A stretch of DNA of 64,000 nucleotides, from assembly GCA_013339765.2 (NCBI GenBank), contig CM023457.1, positions 50,245,745 through 50,309,744 of the forward strand, in the 5' to 3' direction. Below the pieces are notes generated by a model. It was given only the letters and a program-made list of their open reading frames with translations, had not been told where the DNA came from and made no database searches. The DNA is from Haemaphysalis longicornis. Its lineage: Eukaryota; Arthropoda; Arachnida; Ixodida; Ixodidae. The position numbers were made by a program, and so were the translations under genes. Positions 54,390-64,000 of the stretch are shown in pieces; position 1 is the first letter of the stretch; each line of letters starts with the position of its first letter.

Positions 54390-55180
54390 GCGTTCAACTG
54401 GATATTATGATGTCCGATTCACAACTCACAAACGTGCTTAGGTGTACTCGGATATTTTATTTCCATTGCTGGGGCAAATTCCACCGCCGCGCCTGTACGG
54501 TGGGGCTATATGCTCACTTGTAAATGGCACTACACGAGACCATATTATTAGCGAACCTGAGCAAATTGTTTCAAAACGGGAACCTAATAAAACCACATGG
54601 GCGCATGCACATCAGCCAAATTGTCGCTTGAATACGCACAGCGGAATGGTGCGGACAATTTCGGTGAGACAAACGTTACAAACCACGCAGTCGGTTTGAC
54701 GCGAGTTACGTAAATTAACTGCGACTGTTGAAATGAGCGGTTCGGCTCACGAAACGACTACACAGCGTGACATGCGTCTACGCAAACTTCTGAAGACCGA
54801 AAAAGAGGGACTTCAGTATGCCTAGTGCGTGCATTGTTAGCAGCCTCCACCGCCTCTCCCCTAAAACAACTGGAAGGGAGCAAGCGCAATGAAGCCGCCA
54901 CGCGTTCACAGGCCGCGTCAACAAAAATAACGGCGGCAATCAACAAGTGACATAGGAGAAGAGCAACTGCGGCCGCGTTCGCCACCGGGCCCTCACCCCC
55001 TCGTTTTTCCCTCTTCACCGTGACCCCTTTGCGAGCGACCACCGAGAAACCACAGCGCCAAACAGGGACCGGGAAAGGGGGGAGGTGCAGTTTTCGTTGT
55101 CTAATTTTGCCATCCTTGACTGTTAAGCTGCACAGCGGCACCGATAAATGTTTGCGACTCGTAAATGCGCGTCCGGACTC
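54390..55180. other. no recognisable feature inside the 5.8 kb element
   Basis: A minus-strand open frame (54758-55246) has no family signature, and no duplicated units were noticed here. Confidence 0.35.
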
Positions 55181-55189
55181 GAGGTCGTG

Positions 55190-55525
55190 ATAAAATTTGT
55201 TTGCACTACTGTACTTGCATATACCCAAGAGTGCAAGTACTCGCAAAACCAGTATTAATGAGTATTGTTCTCATGAGTACTGTGTACTCACGAGTACTCA
55301 TACTCTTTAGTACCAAAACTCATGAGTACTCATATTCATGGATACTGTACTCATGAGTGCTCATAATCATGAGTAGTGTACTCATGAGTACTGTACTCAC
55401 GAGTAGTGGACTTACCCCTGTACTCACCCGTCATCATACTCACCTTTTTTTTTCTGTGTGTTGTCAATCATCATCGTACTCACTCGTGAGTTTGAGTACA
55501 AATGAGTGTACTCACGAGTGACTAC
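55190..55525. repeat. right array of degenerate GAGTACTC/CTCATGAGTAC units
   Basis: This is the counterpart of 49800-50215 in inverted position, with CTCATGAGTACT repeated with changes, a T9 run and a CATCATCGTACTCACTCGTG segment near the end. It precedes the inverted terminus at 55526. Confidence 0.85.
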
Positions 55526-55544
55526 GCCGACCTATGCCTGCAGG

Positions 55545-56261
55545 CAGTGCTCGGAGCCATAGCTAGTGATAAACTCTATGCTCGGTTACAGCGTAGTAGA
55601 ATAGGGAAAGTGAGTTGAGGGAGCGCCGCCGGCTGACACCTCCTGCCGACGACGTAAGATGGCGCAACCGAAGAATGCGCGATATGGTGCCGGGCGTTCA
55701 GGAGGGGCGGAAACGAAATTTAATGAGCAAAACTAGTTGAATGAACGTGCTGTAAATATCGCAGCGGTACATTGTTATGGGTACGCGTGTGCTAAGACTT
55801 GAACATGTTAGCTTTTCACGTACAACGCGCAGCAGTACGGCGGTGCGAATGGGATATGGTACGGTACGAATGAGACAGGCATCCTGCCCGTATGCCCGTA
55901 ATCGTTGCGGCCGGAAACCGAGACGGTGAAAGAATGAGAAAGATGCACTGATCACTCAATGCCTAAGCGGTCAACATACTACGAAGTTGAGGATGCTGAA
56001 GTGTGCGTGGACGCCACAAAAACCTGTGTTCGCCGGCGCCCTTATAAGCCATCTACGGAAGAGCTTTAAGGCGAATCAAAAGCAGCGCGTTGCCAATCGT
56101 TTTATGTTCGCCGTTTATCGAAATTTTATTAAAAGCCGGTATTAATAAAAGCGAGAACTATGTGATAGTTTGTTCACCCTTATGCAGGAGCCTAAACTAG
56201 CTGGTACAATATTACTAATATATCTTCGAGCGTGATTGAATGCAAATCAAGTGAGAAAAAA
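55545..56261. other. no recognisable feature
   Basis: Small open frames only, with no motif or repeat boundary. Confidence 0.4.
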
Positions 56262-56519
56262 ATAACACCGTCTTCCCGTAGGGGAACCTTGAGTAGTATG
56301 CGAAGCAGCCCTGGGGTCGATTCAAGTGCCCATTAGTTTTCAGTTCGTCGTTTCTGTTAGGTTGAGGTACGTAGCTACCGTTATATTTACCGTTTGGTTT
56401 CCATGGTAACTACCACACTTTTCATTCACCGGAACTACGAAATTAGAAATTGCGTTGACCCCATGGCTGTTTCGCATACTACTCAGGGTTCCCCTACGGG
56501 CAGATGGTGTAACTTTATT
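56262..56519. mobile_element. short TIR element with GGTTCCCCTACGGG ends
   Basis: The left end TCTTCCCGTAGGGGAACC with TTGAGTAGTATGCGAAGCAG and the right end CTGTTTCGCATACTACTCAG with GGTTCCCCTACGGGCAGATG are inverted over about 45 bases. These ends are the tail motif of the promoter-bearing repeat family in inverted pairs, so this is likely an internally deleted derivative. There is no coding. Confidence 0.8.
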
Positions 56520-57196
56520 TTAGGGGGGTGGGGGTGTTAGAGTGGAGGGGCATTAGAGAGAGAGAGAGGCGTTGTACGTGGTATGTGATTGTCTTTTTTT
56601 AAGCATTGTCATTATCATGTTCAACGTAGGTGATGTCGAGCTGTGGTTGGAGTTCCGCTTTGATTATGACCGCCTTATGGTCTGTGAAATGTAAAGTCAA
56701 GGGCTGTTGTAGTGGATGAACCCCAAAGTTGCTGAAGATGAGGTCGATGCACGTTCCCCGGATGGTTGTGGGCTGCTTCTAATCATGGCTCGCCGAGACT
56801 CGCCGACGCACGCCGCTGCCGATGACGATGATACGTCTAAGGCGCATGAAGCGTGCTAGTCTCGTGCCGGCCCAGGAAGACACCGGCAATACTGTCGCTG
56901 CAGCAGCCATTAAAGGGTAAAACACCACCGGGCGTTCAGCAAGCCGAGCATGCGCAGTGGGGGTGGGGATGGCGCAACAACGAGAGGGACATAGCCCCGA
57001 CTGCTTCGCATCTAAAAGACGGCGGATCTGTTTTAACAGTGGACTGTTGTACAAGCCGTACGTGCGTCATTGCAGAAAAACATACCAATAAAATTCCGAG
57101 CGCTCGTGAGCACGCGCCTCGAGGTGACTGCCGAGGCCCCGGCTCACTCAGTAGCTTTATGAAAGAAAAACCCTGCAGTCAAGCGCTACCGCGCAT
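56520..57196. other. no gene; GA run and one repeat end
   Basis: A (GA)n run lies at 56553-56569. GACTGCTTCGCATCTAAAAG at 56998-57017 is a reversed head end of the GATGC..GCATC family. No coding is supported. Confidence 0.4.
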
Positions 57197-57743
57197 GTAA
57201 AAAGTTAGCCCCATCTTCCCGAAGGGAACGCTGACTAGATGCGGAACATCTCGTGGTTCCGTTGTGTTTCCGTTGTGTTCCGCTCAGCGTCGCGTGCCCT
57301 TCACTGCGCAGCTTTGTCTTCAGTGAACGTAGCGTTGCTGTTAGTTTGTGGAGTGGTGCTGACGCTTGCTCGCGCCAACCCACTAACTGACGGGACTGTT
57401 GCTTCCATCACACTTCATCGGCAGAACGGAGTGAAGTGCAGTCAACCGCAGCAAGCGCTGAACTGAACGCGCGCAGCGCGCTACCCGATTTACATTCAAG
57501 GTTGAAGGAGAGGAGACGAGAGGAGGAGAGATGCGCAAGCGCCGAGCATGCGCCGCCAAAGCAGAAACGAGAACGCGGGAGAAGCGAAAGCGAACTGCGC
57601 GCAGCTGCTACGAGAGAAGTGGCGGTAGTATCGCGCAGCTGTGGGAGAGAGGAAGGAGGAGAGTTGCGCATGCGCAGTGTGAGTGCGGACGCCTACGCGG
57701 GACATGCCCAGACTTTGAGATGCCCTGCATCTAAAAAATACTC
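57197..57743 (-). mobile_element. dispersed promoter-bearing repeat, copy D
   Basis: On the minus strand the head is TTTTTTAGATGCAGGGCATC (57740-57721). A GTCCGC tract and GCGCATGCGCAACTCTCCTC follow, then a TATA-like/TTCAGTT pair (57494 to 57461). The tail is GATGTTCCGCATC (about 57250-57238), then CAGCGTTCCCTTCGGGAAG, ending GGGGCTAACTTTT. The order matches copies A and C. No recognisable protein is encoded. Confidence 0.5.
57461..57497 (-). promoter_or_regulatory. putative core promoter in repeat copy D
   Basis: A weak TATA-like TGTAAATC (57494-57487) lies 30 bases before the initiator TTCAGTT (57467-57461, +1 at 57464) on the minus strand. The TATA match is poor, but the spacing and initiator agree with the other copies. 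Confidence 0.25.
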
Positions 57744-57751
57744 CGTCGCCA

Positions 57752-57931
57752 ATGCCAAAGAGGAAAAGACACCCTGCGCGGGAGGGGCCTAGTCACCGCG
57801 GCCGCCGCATTCTCGAAAAGTTATTAGGGATAATTGGATACGTGGCTACGAGTGTGCCAAAATTCCTTCCGGAGACGACTTGCCACCACTGCCTCAAGTC
57901 GACGAAGAGCTGCATGGTGGAAGCCTACAAG
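57752..57931 (+). CDS. possible 5' coding exon of unknown gene
   Basis: An ATG in fair context (GTCGCCAATGCC) opens a frame starting MPKRKRHPAREG and reaching a consensus donor (CTACAAG|GTAAGG) at 57931/57932. The peptide is basic at first, then has a CHHC pair and no recognised domain. The partner exon is unknown. It may equally be a chance frame or part of a repeat. Confidence 0.15.
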
Positions 57932-58149
57932 GTAAGGATGTCTTTGCATCCACTACTCGCCGCGAAGAAGACGACCATCTGTTCTATCATACGACGACGA
58001 TCACTACAAGCGCAACTGTGCAAATAAACTATAATACTGAAACACCTATGTGTCCGAATGCTCACCTACAACACCTTCGCTATTGAAGTCTTGCGCGTGA
58101 GTGCGAGCTCCCCTGAATTCTTTTTTTAAAGACGATAGTCTTTCTTGGG

Positions 58150-58850
58150 CCACTTGAACCCAGAAATTTTGGTCTGCATGTATATCTGTCTGTCTGCCCG
58201 TCTGTCTGTCTGTGACTCGATTCAGCCACCCGGCCAAAGTAAAATGCATACTGCGCAATAGTCTTATATACTCATAGCCAAATGTGAACGTCTAAGCCCG
58301 GTTTATATGTTTATACTTGTCAACTTTGTTGAACAAGAACAAGGCATTACGCAAATATAAGACAGCAAATTAGTACACAAGGGTTATTTACAGTGTTCCT
58401 TTATAAAAAAACTCATGGATGCTTGGTTTTTCGATAGCAAATGATATTCTACATCTACTGCGGGAAACCGCCGCCTCCTGGCGGCATATGAAAAATCACG
58501 CAGCAACAGCAACGAAACGTTCCACTAGCTATGTCCCACATTCTGCATGGAACGCACGTGGAGCACGGCCACGCGGTTCTATAAACCTTGTAGTGGCCGC
58601 CTCCATTCACGCGCGTCTCCGCCGTACTGCAGCGCTTGCATCGAGGAACCTGGCCTGTAGCAGTGGAACACGGTAAATTCAAATCGCCTTGCGCAAACCT
58701 TTTGTGTGTTTACCTTGGGATGAGCGCGACGGTATAGGAACAGCATGAGAGGTGACCGGGAAAGCAAAGGGGGGCATTTCCTTGGCAAATGTCTACAAAG
58801 ACTATCGTCTTTTGACATTTGCAACGAAAGGAGCAGGTACACGGCCAATT
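58150..58850 (+). mobile_element. interspersed repeat, copy 2 of a pair (first at 640-1350)
   Basis: This is the counterpart of the 640-1350 repeat in inverse orientation. An AAAGACGATAGTCTTT palindrome stands at about 58128-58143, just before the aligned part, and AAAGACTATCGTCTTTT near 58796-58812. These may be terminal or subterminal inverted motifs of a DNA element. It contains a (GTCT)n run at 58180-58212. It is non-coding. Confidence 0.6.
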
Positions 58851-60373
58851 TTTTTCTCGCACAAGGCATGCTGGTCTCAGCTCATTCTTAAGGCTGAAGC
58901 ACAATACATCATCATTTACAAGTACAACCTACAATTTATATTTTCCACGCAGGGGCTGGACACGATGCAGACGCGACTAGGAGCACCAGCTTATTTTGCC
59001 ATGAAGTTCTTTTTTACTGCGTTCTACCTGCGACTCATTGATGCCTTTGACGTAGAAATGCAGCCTAGTTAAAACACAAAGCCTTAGAATGTCGCGCTGT
59101 TAGCTCATCAGAGTACTGGCTGCACCCGATTCCGCAAGAAAACTGCGATTCAGCTACCACCAGAACGTCGGCTATGCTGTTACTGCACAGATTTTGTTTG
59201 CTGGAAAAAGTGGAAACAAAGCTGGTACCACATCCGGCAACGAATGGTGAAAATGCAACTCGCATGATGAACAGATTTCTGTGCAAGTTCTTTTCCCACT
59301 GCTACAGCATTTTTTCGCACCGTAAACAACGCCGGTTGCCCGTGTTTTGTATACTAATATCCCGCCTTGCACCCGGGAGCAAAACAGTGACGCTGATGTC
59401 GACGACCCGGCATTGCATTTCTCTTAAAAAATGACACTTTTCAGCTCCAAACCACGATGTCGAGCGGACGCATTGCACGCATTCAAAGCAGTCGAGGAGA
59501 TCGGCGCACATCCTAAAGCCCCTATAGAGGCTTTAGTACAGCCCACACTACCGCAGCGCTGCCACAAACCATAGAGATTCTATTAAGAAACTCTATGCCG
59601 CATATATCCGAAACCGGTCTACACTCGCCGCTTCACGCCTGCGCATGGAGCGCGCCACCCGGTGAACCCACTTCCTTTATTCTAAAACAGAGGGCAACAT
59701 CCTTGCCTATAACACAGGTTTCGTACTTGTAGCCTTATCTTGCTTCGGCCAAAAACATTTGAAGAAACGTATTGTGTCATTCTGAAGTCTTGACAATATA
59801 TTTTGACCTCAACGTCTTTTGTGAGAAGTTTGAGTCCTCAGTTTCGAGAGGTAACCAGTAGAAGTGGAACTCAGTGTTATAGACAAGGATGTTACGCACT
59901 GTACACTATAGCTCGGAGCCAAGCTTTTCTGAGTGAGTCGGCGCCGAAAAGTAGTTCTTCATGGCCTCCTTCATTTTGAGCCGAGATAAAAACCTTAGCT
60001 ATAAATTCTTGATTGGCCAATATATTACAACGCGTAAAAGAACTTAATATTCGTCAGCCGGAGTAGTGACTTTCAATTTTATTGCTGATGGAAAATTTCT
60101 GCTCTTCCGGGTTTTCCCTGAACCGCTTGCTTCTGGTTTTATGCATTGCCTGTTCTCTTTTCCGGTTTGGAGCCCGAAGAAGTCGCATCTGAGTGTGCGT
60201 TATCGTTCTCGGCTGAGGATTGTCGTGCGTTCCCATCCACACAACGCCGATGGTACAAAAAAAAAAAAACCGGCCGTCTCATCTGCAGTTGCGGGCGGGA
60301 GATGATCCGGAACGCTTATGTTCGCTTGCGGCATGTACACCCAGAGTGAAGCGCTGAAAAAACGGGCGCCACA
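58851..60373. other. no gene; one palindrome
   Basis: TAAAGCCCCTATAGAGGCTTTA (59515-59536) is a near-perfect palindrome, probably a repeat end. The open frames present have no family signature. Confidence 0.35.
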
Positions 60374-61485
60374 ATGAGCGATTCTCTGGGAATCAGCGTG
60401 AGTTTGGTGATGAACGAGAAGGAGGACATGAAAAATAGCGATCGCAATCTTGCGACGCCCTCCCGAAAGTGCCCGCGAAGCGGTTGAAAGAGACGACGCA
60501 CAGAAATCTACGACGACTTCACGAAGAGTGCATTGCGGTCGTCCGTGAATCGCCTTTTTCGCCGCAATGTGATCCCGACAGAGAAGGCAATTGGTGCGGA
60601 TGTCAAGGCTAGCGGCGATGTTACTCCTCTCAAGCCATGGACTGCGCGGCGCCTGCTGAATGACATCGGGTTCAGGTATCAGAAGAGGGGCCGGAACTCG
60701 CTCCTGATCGAGCGGCACGACAGTGTCGCGTTTCAGCATAAGTACCTCTACGACGTCGTCAGGTACAGGATTGAAGATCGAAAAATATTCTACTTTGATG
60801 AAACCTAAGTGAATTCGGGACGCACCATATCGACTGCTCAACGGACGCGACGGTTGCTTCCCACCACGACGCCTTCATGCGTGGTCTGACGACAGGTTTG
60901 AAGCAGCCGTCAGGGAAAGGATAGCGCCTGATTATAACTCGCACAGACAGCGAGGGCGGCTTCATCGGTAAGTGCCTGGACATCTTTCGGGGTACGAAGA
61001 CCGCTGACTAGGAGGAGACGGACGACACCCGCTTTGAAAGGTTGTTTGGGGCTGTTTTGCCACAACTGCCCCATGGTAATGCAATTGCCATGGAGAATGC
61101 CTCGTACCACTCATGGCTGGAAAAAGCAGTGCCACGACGACTATGCGCAAAAATGTTGTTAAGGACTGGGTGATGTCCGATGAACATGCTTGGGATGAAA
61201 AAACGCTTAAAATGGAGCTCCTCACCATTGTGGCCTCTTAAGATACGGTACATCAGGTATCGTACTGACGGTGCAGCTGAAAGGACAGGATGTAATCGGG
61301 AACCCTACCATTGAGAGCTCAGTCTCATTGAGCGCATGTGGGTACTGATGAAGCGAGGCGTCGCAGCAAGAAATGCCACATTTAAGCTGGTAGATGTACT
61401 GGTACAGGTGCTCCCGAGGGAAGAAGTGGACAAGGTAACAGCTCAGTACTGGCAAACACTGTTCAGCATGCTATCACATTGAAAC
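60374..61485 (+). pseudogene. DDE transposase remnant (Tc1/IS630-like)
   Basis: Following the + strand across frame changes: YDDFTKSALRSSVNRLFRRN (60510-60570), KPWTARRLLNDIGFRYQKR (about 60633-60690), then RIEDRKIFYFDET (about 60770-60806, first catalytic Asp). Next come DAFMRGLTTGLKQPSGKG (about 60868-60922), AIAMENASYHSWL (about 61083-61121, where D of the DNA.YHS motif is E), and ELSLIERMWVLMKRGVAARN (about 61316-61375, third acidic residue E). The stop is at about 61480. There are stops at 60807, 60923 and 61010, and frameshifts elsewhere. It resembles the Tc1-like DDE family with an E-L-N-P-I-E-x-x-W motif. No terminal repeats were found, so the limits are those of the coding remnant. 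Confidence 0.75.
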
Positions 61486-64000
61486 AAATTTCAGAGGAGA
61501 CGGTGGAGCAAGTCCGCATGTTCAACCTATTGTAATACATCTGAGTGAAGACGACATGAACTCCGGCAGTGACCTATTTGCTATCGAGTCCTTTCAAAAA
61601 TGTTTAAGGCTGCGATCGATTCGCCAGTGCCACCTTTGCCTAGTTCACTCAGTGTGGAGTGCGGCATTTAGCTAAATACCTGTGTTTCCATAGCTGCACA
61701 AGCATGAAACTCATTCAGACAGCAGAGAAGACCAGATATGCTGCTTGTGTGCTTTATTAATACTTATTTCTGGAGTTAACTGAGCAGCCTGTGTGTCGTG
61801 CGTAACTTGCTCGGGGTCGATTGCTTTTATATGTAGCTCTGTAGGTCTGAGAATCAGAAGAGGCCATTGCAATGCTTGGTTTGTAATCTCATTTGTCATT
61901 ACTCAGTGTTGTCTGCTGTGTCGTAGACTCAACAGTGATCTTCCAGTATAACAGGGGGGGGGGGGCGGCAGAAGCTATTTCAACAATCGGGTTATGATCT
62001 CATTGGCTGTAGTGAACGGACAGGTGTGTTTGTGGTGGTGGCTGATGGTTGATTGCCTTGATATGTAGCTATGACAATAGGAAAAGGCTGTTGCAGTGCT
62101 TGGTTTCTGATCTCATTTGTTGCACGTGTGGTGCAGGAATTAAGCCAAATAAGTTCAGTCGTAACAGGATACTGCGTGGCAGATGTGTCCCTAAAATGAA
62201 ATCGTACATCTCGAGCTAGAGAAAACCCGCACTGTTCCAAACTATTTTCTGGTAGTAAATCCACGCTCACTCTGTGCGATAGTTTTCTCTGCACGGGGAG
62301 GGTGACTATTTGCATGTATAGCATGAGGTGTGTGCAAGCCGAGTCAAGTGAGTTCACACAAGCAGAATCACTTGATTTAATTGATTTGGCGAAGAATATG
62401 CATGCCCCTGCGTAGGAAAAGCTGAAAGTGGTTTACTTGATTTCAGTGCTGCATGTCGTGTCTTCACATGCATTGTTGCAGCTGGTCATACCGGTGAAAT
62501 CTATCTCATGACATTTCATCATCGCCAAGCACAGCTCATGCACAAAGCCTAAGCAAGACAATGAAATTGAACTTACACTATTAATTAATACGCGTGTAGA
62601 ATTTTTATTATCATGGACAATGCAAACTCAACGCAGATCGCTATTCGTATTTAATTCACAGAGGTTTTTGTCCAAAACAGCAATTTAAAGCGCTCCAACA
62701 AAAAACAAAAAACAGGTGACGATAACATACCAGCTGTAATAACAAATTTAACAATGGAAATCTCAGCGTAAACGAGAAATAATAGAAAAGGTGGCATATT
62801 AAATCGCATCACGCAGCTAAGCTACAGCTCGTACGCGTTGACGTTCATAAAACGCGAAAATTCATCTTGAATTTGGCGACTTGATCACAATTTGGGCGAA
62901 TACGCTTGCGCCCGGCATGGACTTGGGACACACGGCTCGACATATGCTCTAACGAAATGGAGCGCGCGAAGTCGCGCTGTTTGCGTTTTGCCCCGTGCAT
63001 AGTGTGAATATAGTGGTCCCGTGCATAGCTCTCCATAGTGCTTAATGTCGTGTGCTATGCACAACAGTAATATTTACTGACTGGCGTAATTTACGAGAAA
63101 TAAACAAGGAGTTATCGCCCGCTTTCGCAGTCACTGGTGCGATAATGTGGGTAACACACACACAGGAGGGACTAAACGGTAGAACGAAAAGCACTTCACC
63201 CTCCAGACGAACCGCCCGCACAGGATGACCAGGATGATGACGACCCGCTTTTTTATCACAAAGCGTACACAGAATCCAGAACCTGCTGCAGCGGCTATTT
63301 CCCGGCAACGCCGGTCGCTCACAAAGCAGAAGAAAAAACACCATAGCGATCGTTGTTACCGATCAGGATAAGAACACCCCACACAACACGCAAACAAGGA
63401 ACACGACTTAACGGCACTAAAAATCATTCTCAGAGCCAGACGACGCTGATGGATTGACGCGAACAGAGAAGGCCAGCATTTTTCTGGAAGTCCGTGAGCG
63501 CGGAAGAACATGCTCTGATTTCTTCAATTGAACTTGGCAGGGAGGCGGTCTACCTTAACGTCATGTTGATACGGTGACACCATTGGCTGGATGGGGGTCC
63601 TTTGATGAGGAAAAACCGCATTTTTCTTGAGTTGTATCCGAGTATAGCGTCACCAAATAAAAGCTTTTCTGGTATCGGCACTCTTTTCTCTGATTGTTAT
63701 GTGCCCCCAGGATTTTCATTGGTCGGTCAGCACCAAGTGATATTTGTTTACATATGGGCGCAGCCATTTTGTTTCTCCACTCCAATCCTCTCTCTCTCTC
63801 CCTCTCTCTCTGCGGCGACGCTAGAGTGGCCGGTCGCACTCTGCCCTCCACAACCGGCTGCGGTTTCATTTCGAGAGATGGCAACACTGCAGGCCAGAAA
63901 CAAAATGGCCCCCAGATGCTTCCGTGTGCACGAAGTGGCGGTAGTCTTAAGCGTAGCTTATTTAGTGATGCTAGCGGCGCCGTTGTGCTTCTGAGCCTAA
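61486..64000. other. no gene; G12 and CT runs
   Basis: A G12 run (61954-61965) and a (CT)n run (about 63785-63812) are present. GTTGATTGCCTTGATATGTA (about 62047) and GTCGATTGCTTTTATATGTA (61814-61833) are similar 20-mers with related downstream sequence, a weak direct duplication about 235 bases apart. The frame 63602-63994 has no recognised domain and is not called. Confidence 0.35.

Larger units (their letters stand above)
49761..55544. mobile_element. 5.8 kb element with inverted ends and GAGTACTC arrays
   Basis: The ends are CCTGCAGGCATAGGTCGGC (49761-49779) and its exact inverse (55526-55544). Each is followed inward by about 300-430 bases of degenerate TGAGTACTCA/CTCATGAGTAC repeats. 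The interior (50230-55180) holds layered tandem duplications, CT microsatellites, GT-rich repeats, a LINE tail and a 48-base direct repeat (50217-50264 and 54282-54330). No transposase was found. It resembles a foldback-type or large composite DNA element and is not a family I know. Confidence 0.6.

Noticed and set aside
57239..57466. Signal-peptide-like open frame (hydrophobic VALLLVCGVVLTLARA)
   Set aside because: It overlaps the tail half of promoter-bearing repeat copy D, whose features are on the opposite strand, and no continuation exon or family match is seen.
60200..60841. 213-codon minus-strand open frame
   Set aside because: It is antisense to the DDE transposase remnant, whose conserved blocks are clear on the + strand.

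Overview
This window is animal nuclear DNA, most likely from a hard tick (probably a metastriate). It has long introns with GT/AG borders and dense interspersed repeats. A tRNA-derived SINE near 8 kb looks like the tick Ruka family. The non-LTR, BEL/Pao, DDE-transposase and MITE remnants are of the kind seen in tick genomes. There is no operon, no clear rRNA or functional tRNA gene, and no CRISPR array. The species call comes from repeat style and recalled families, not from a search.

The only host gene I can support is on the + strand, in six exons spread over 35 kb: 10792-10891 (a transmembrane helix), 14975-15013 (a 39-base Ser/Gly linker microexon), 23697-24051, 26875-27158, 38151-38357 and 45843-46172 (carboxylesterase/cholinesterase-type domain). 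All five exon junctions agree in reading phase (0,0,1,0,0). The predicted product is a membrane-anchored, neurotactin-like esterase-fold protein. The nucleophile elbow reads GHGSG, with Gly where the catalytic Ser should be, and the HGGG oxyanion-hole motif is missing, so it should not be an active esterase. The cytoplasmic start (upstream) and the last part of the domain (after 46172) were not found. Exon 6 carries one apparent frameshift at a TTT run.

The rest is mostly mobile DNA. By region: 3.2-4.5 kb, two abutting copies of a repeat family, one with a core-promoter-like site and a basic-peptide ORF; 5.0-7.3 kb, nested inverted-repeat elements; 7.9-8.1 kb, a SINE with 12-base target-site duplications; 8.75-9.2 kb, a foldback; 11.6-12.6 kb, a TIR element next to another promoter-bearing repeat; 15.7-20.7 kb, a near-complete I-like LINE (gag zinc knuckles, endonuclease, RT, RNase H); 21.6-22.7 kb, two TIR elements; 25-26.7 kb, a near-perfect palindrome and another foldback; 29.5-31.7 kb, an antisense RTE-type LINE; 34.5-36.4 kb, an antisense BEL/Pao gag with LTR fragments; 38.7-40 kb, an antisense LINE fragment; 46.9-49.1 kb, an antisense LINE split by a TA-flanked MITE; 49.76-55.54 kb, a 5.8 kb element with inverted ends and degenerate GAGTACTC arrays; 56-58.9 kb, more MITEs; 60.4-61.5 kb, a broken DDE transposase.

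The strongest candidates for something new are the membrane-anchored inactive esterase gene, the 5.8 kb inverted-repeat element with its layered internal duplications, and the dispersed repeat family whose copies carry a TATA-like box plus a CAGT initiator.
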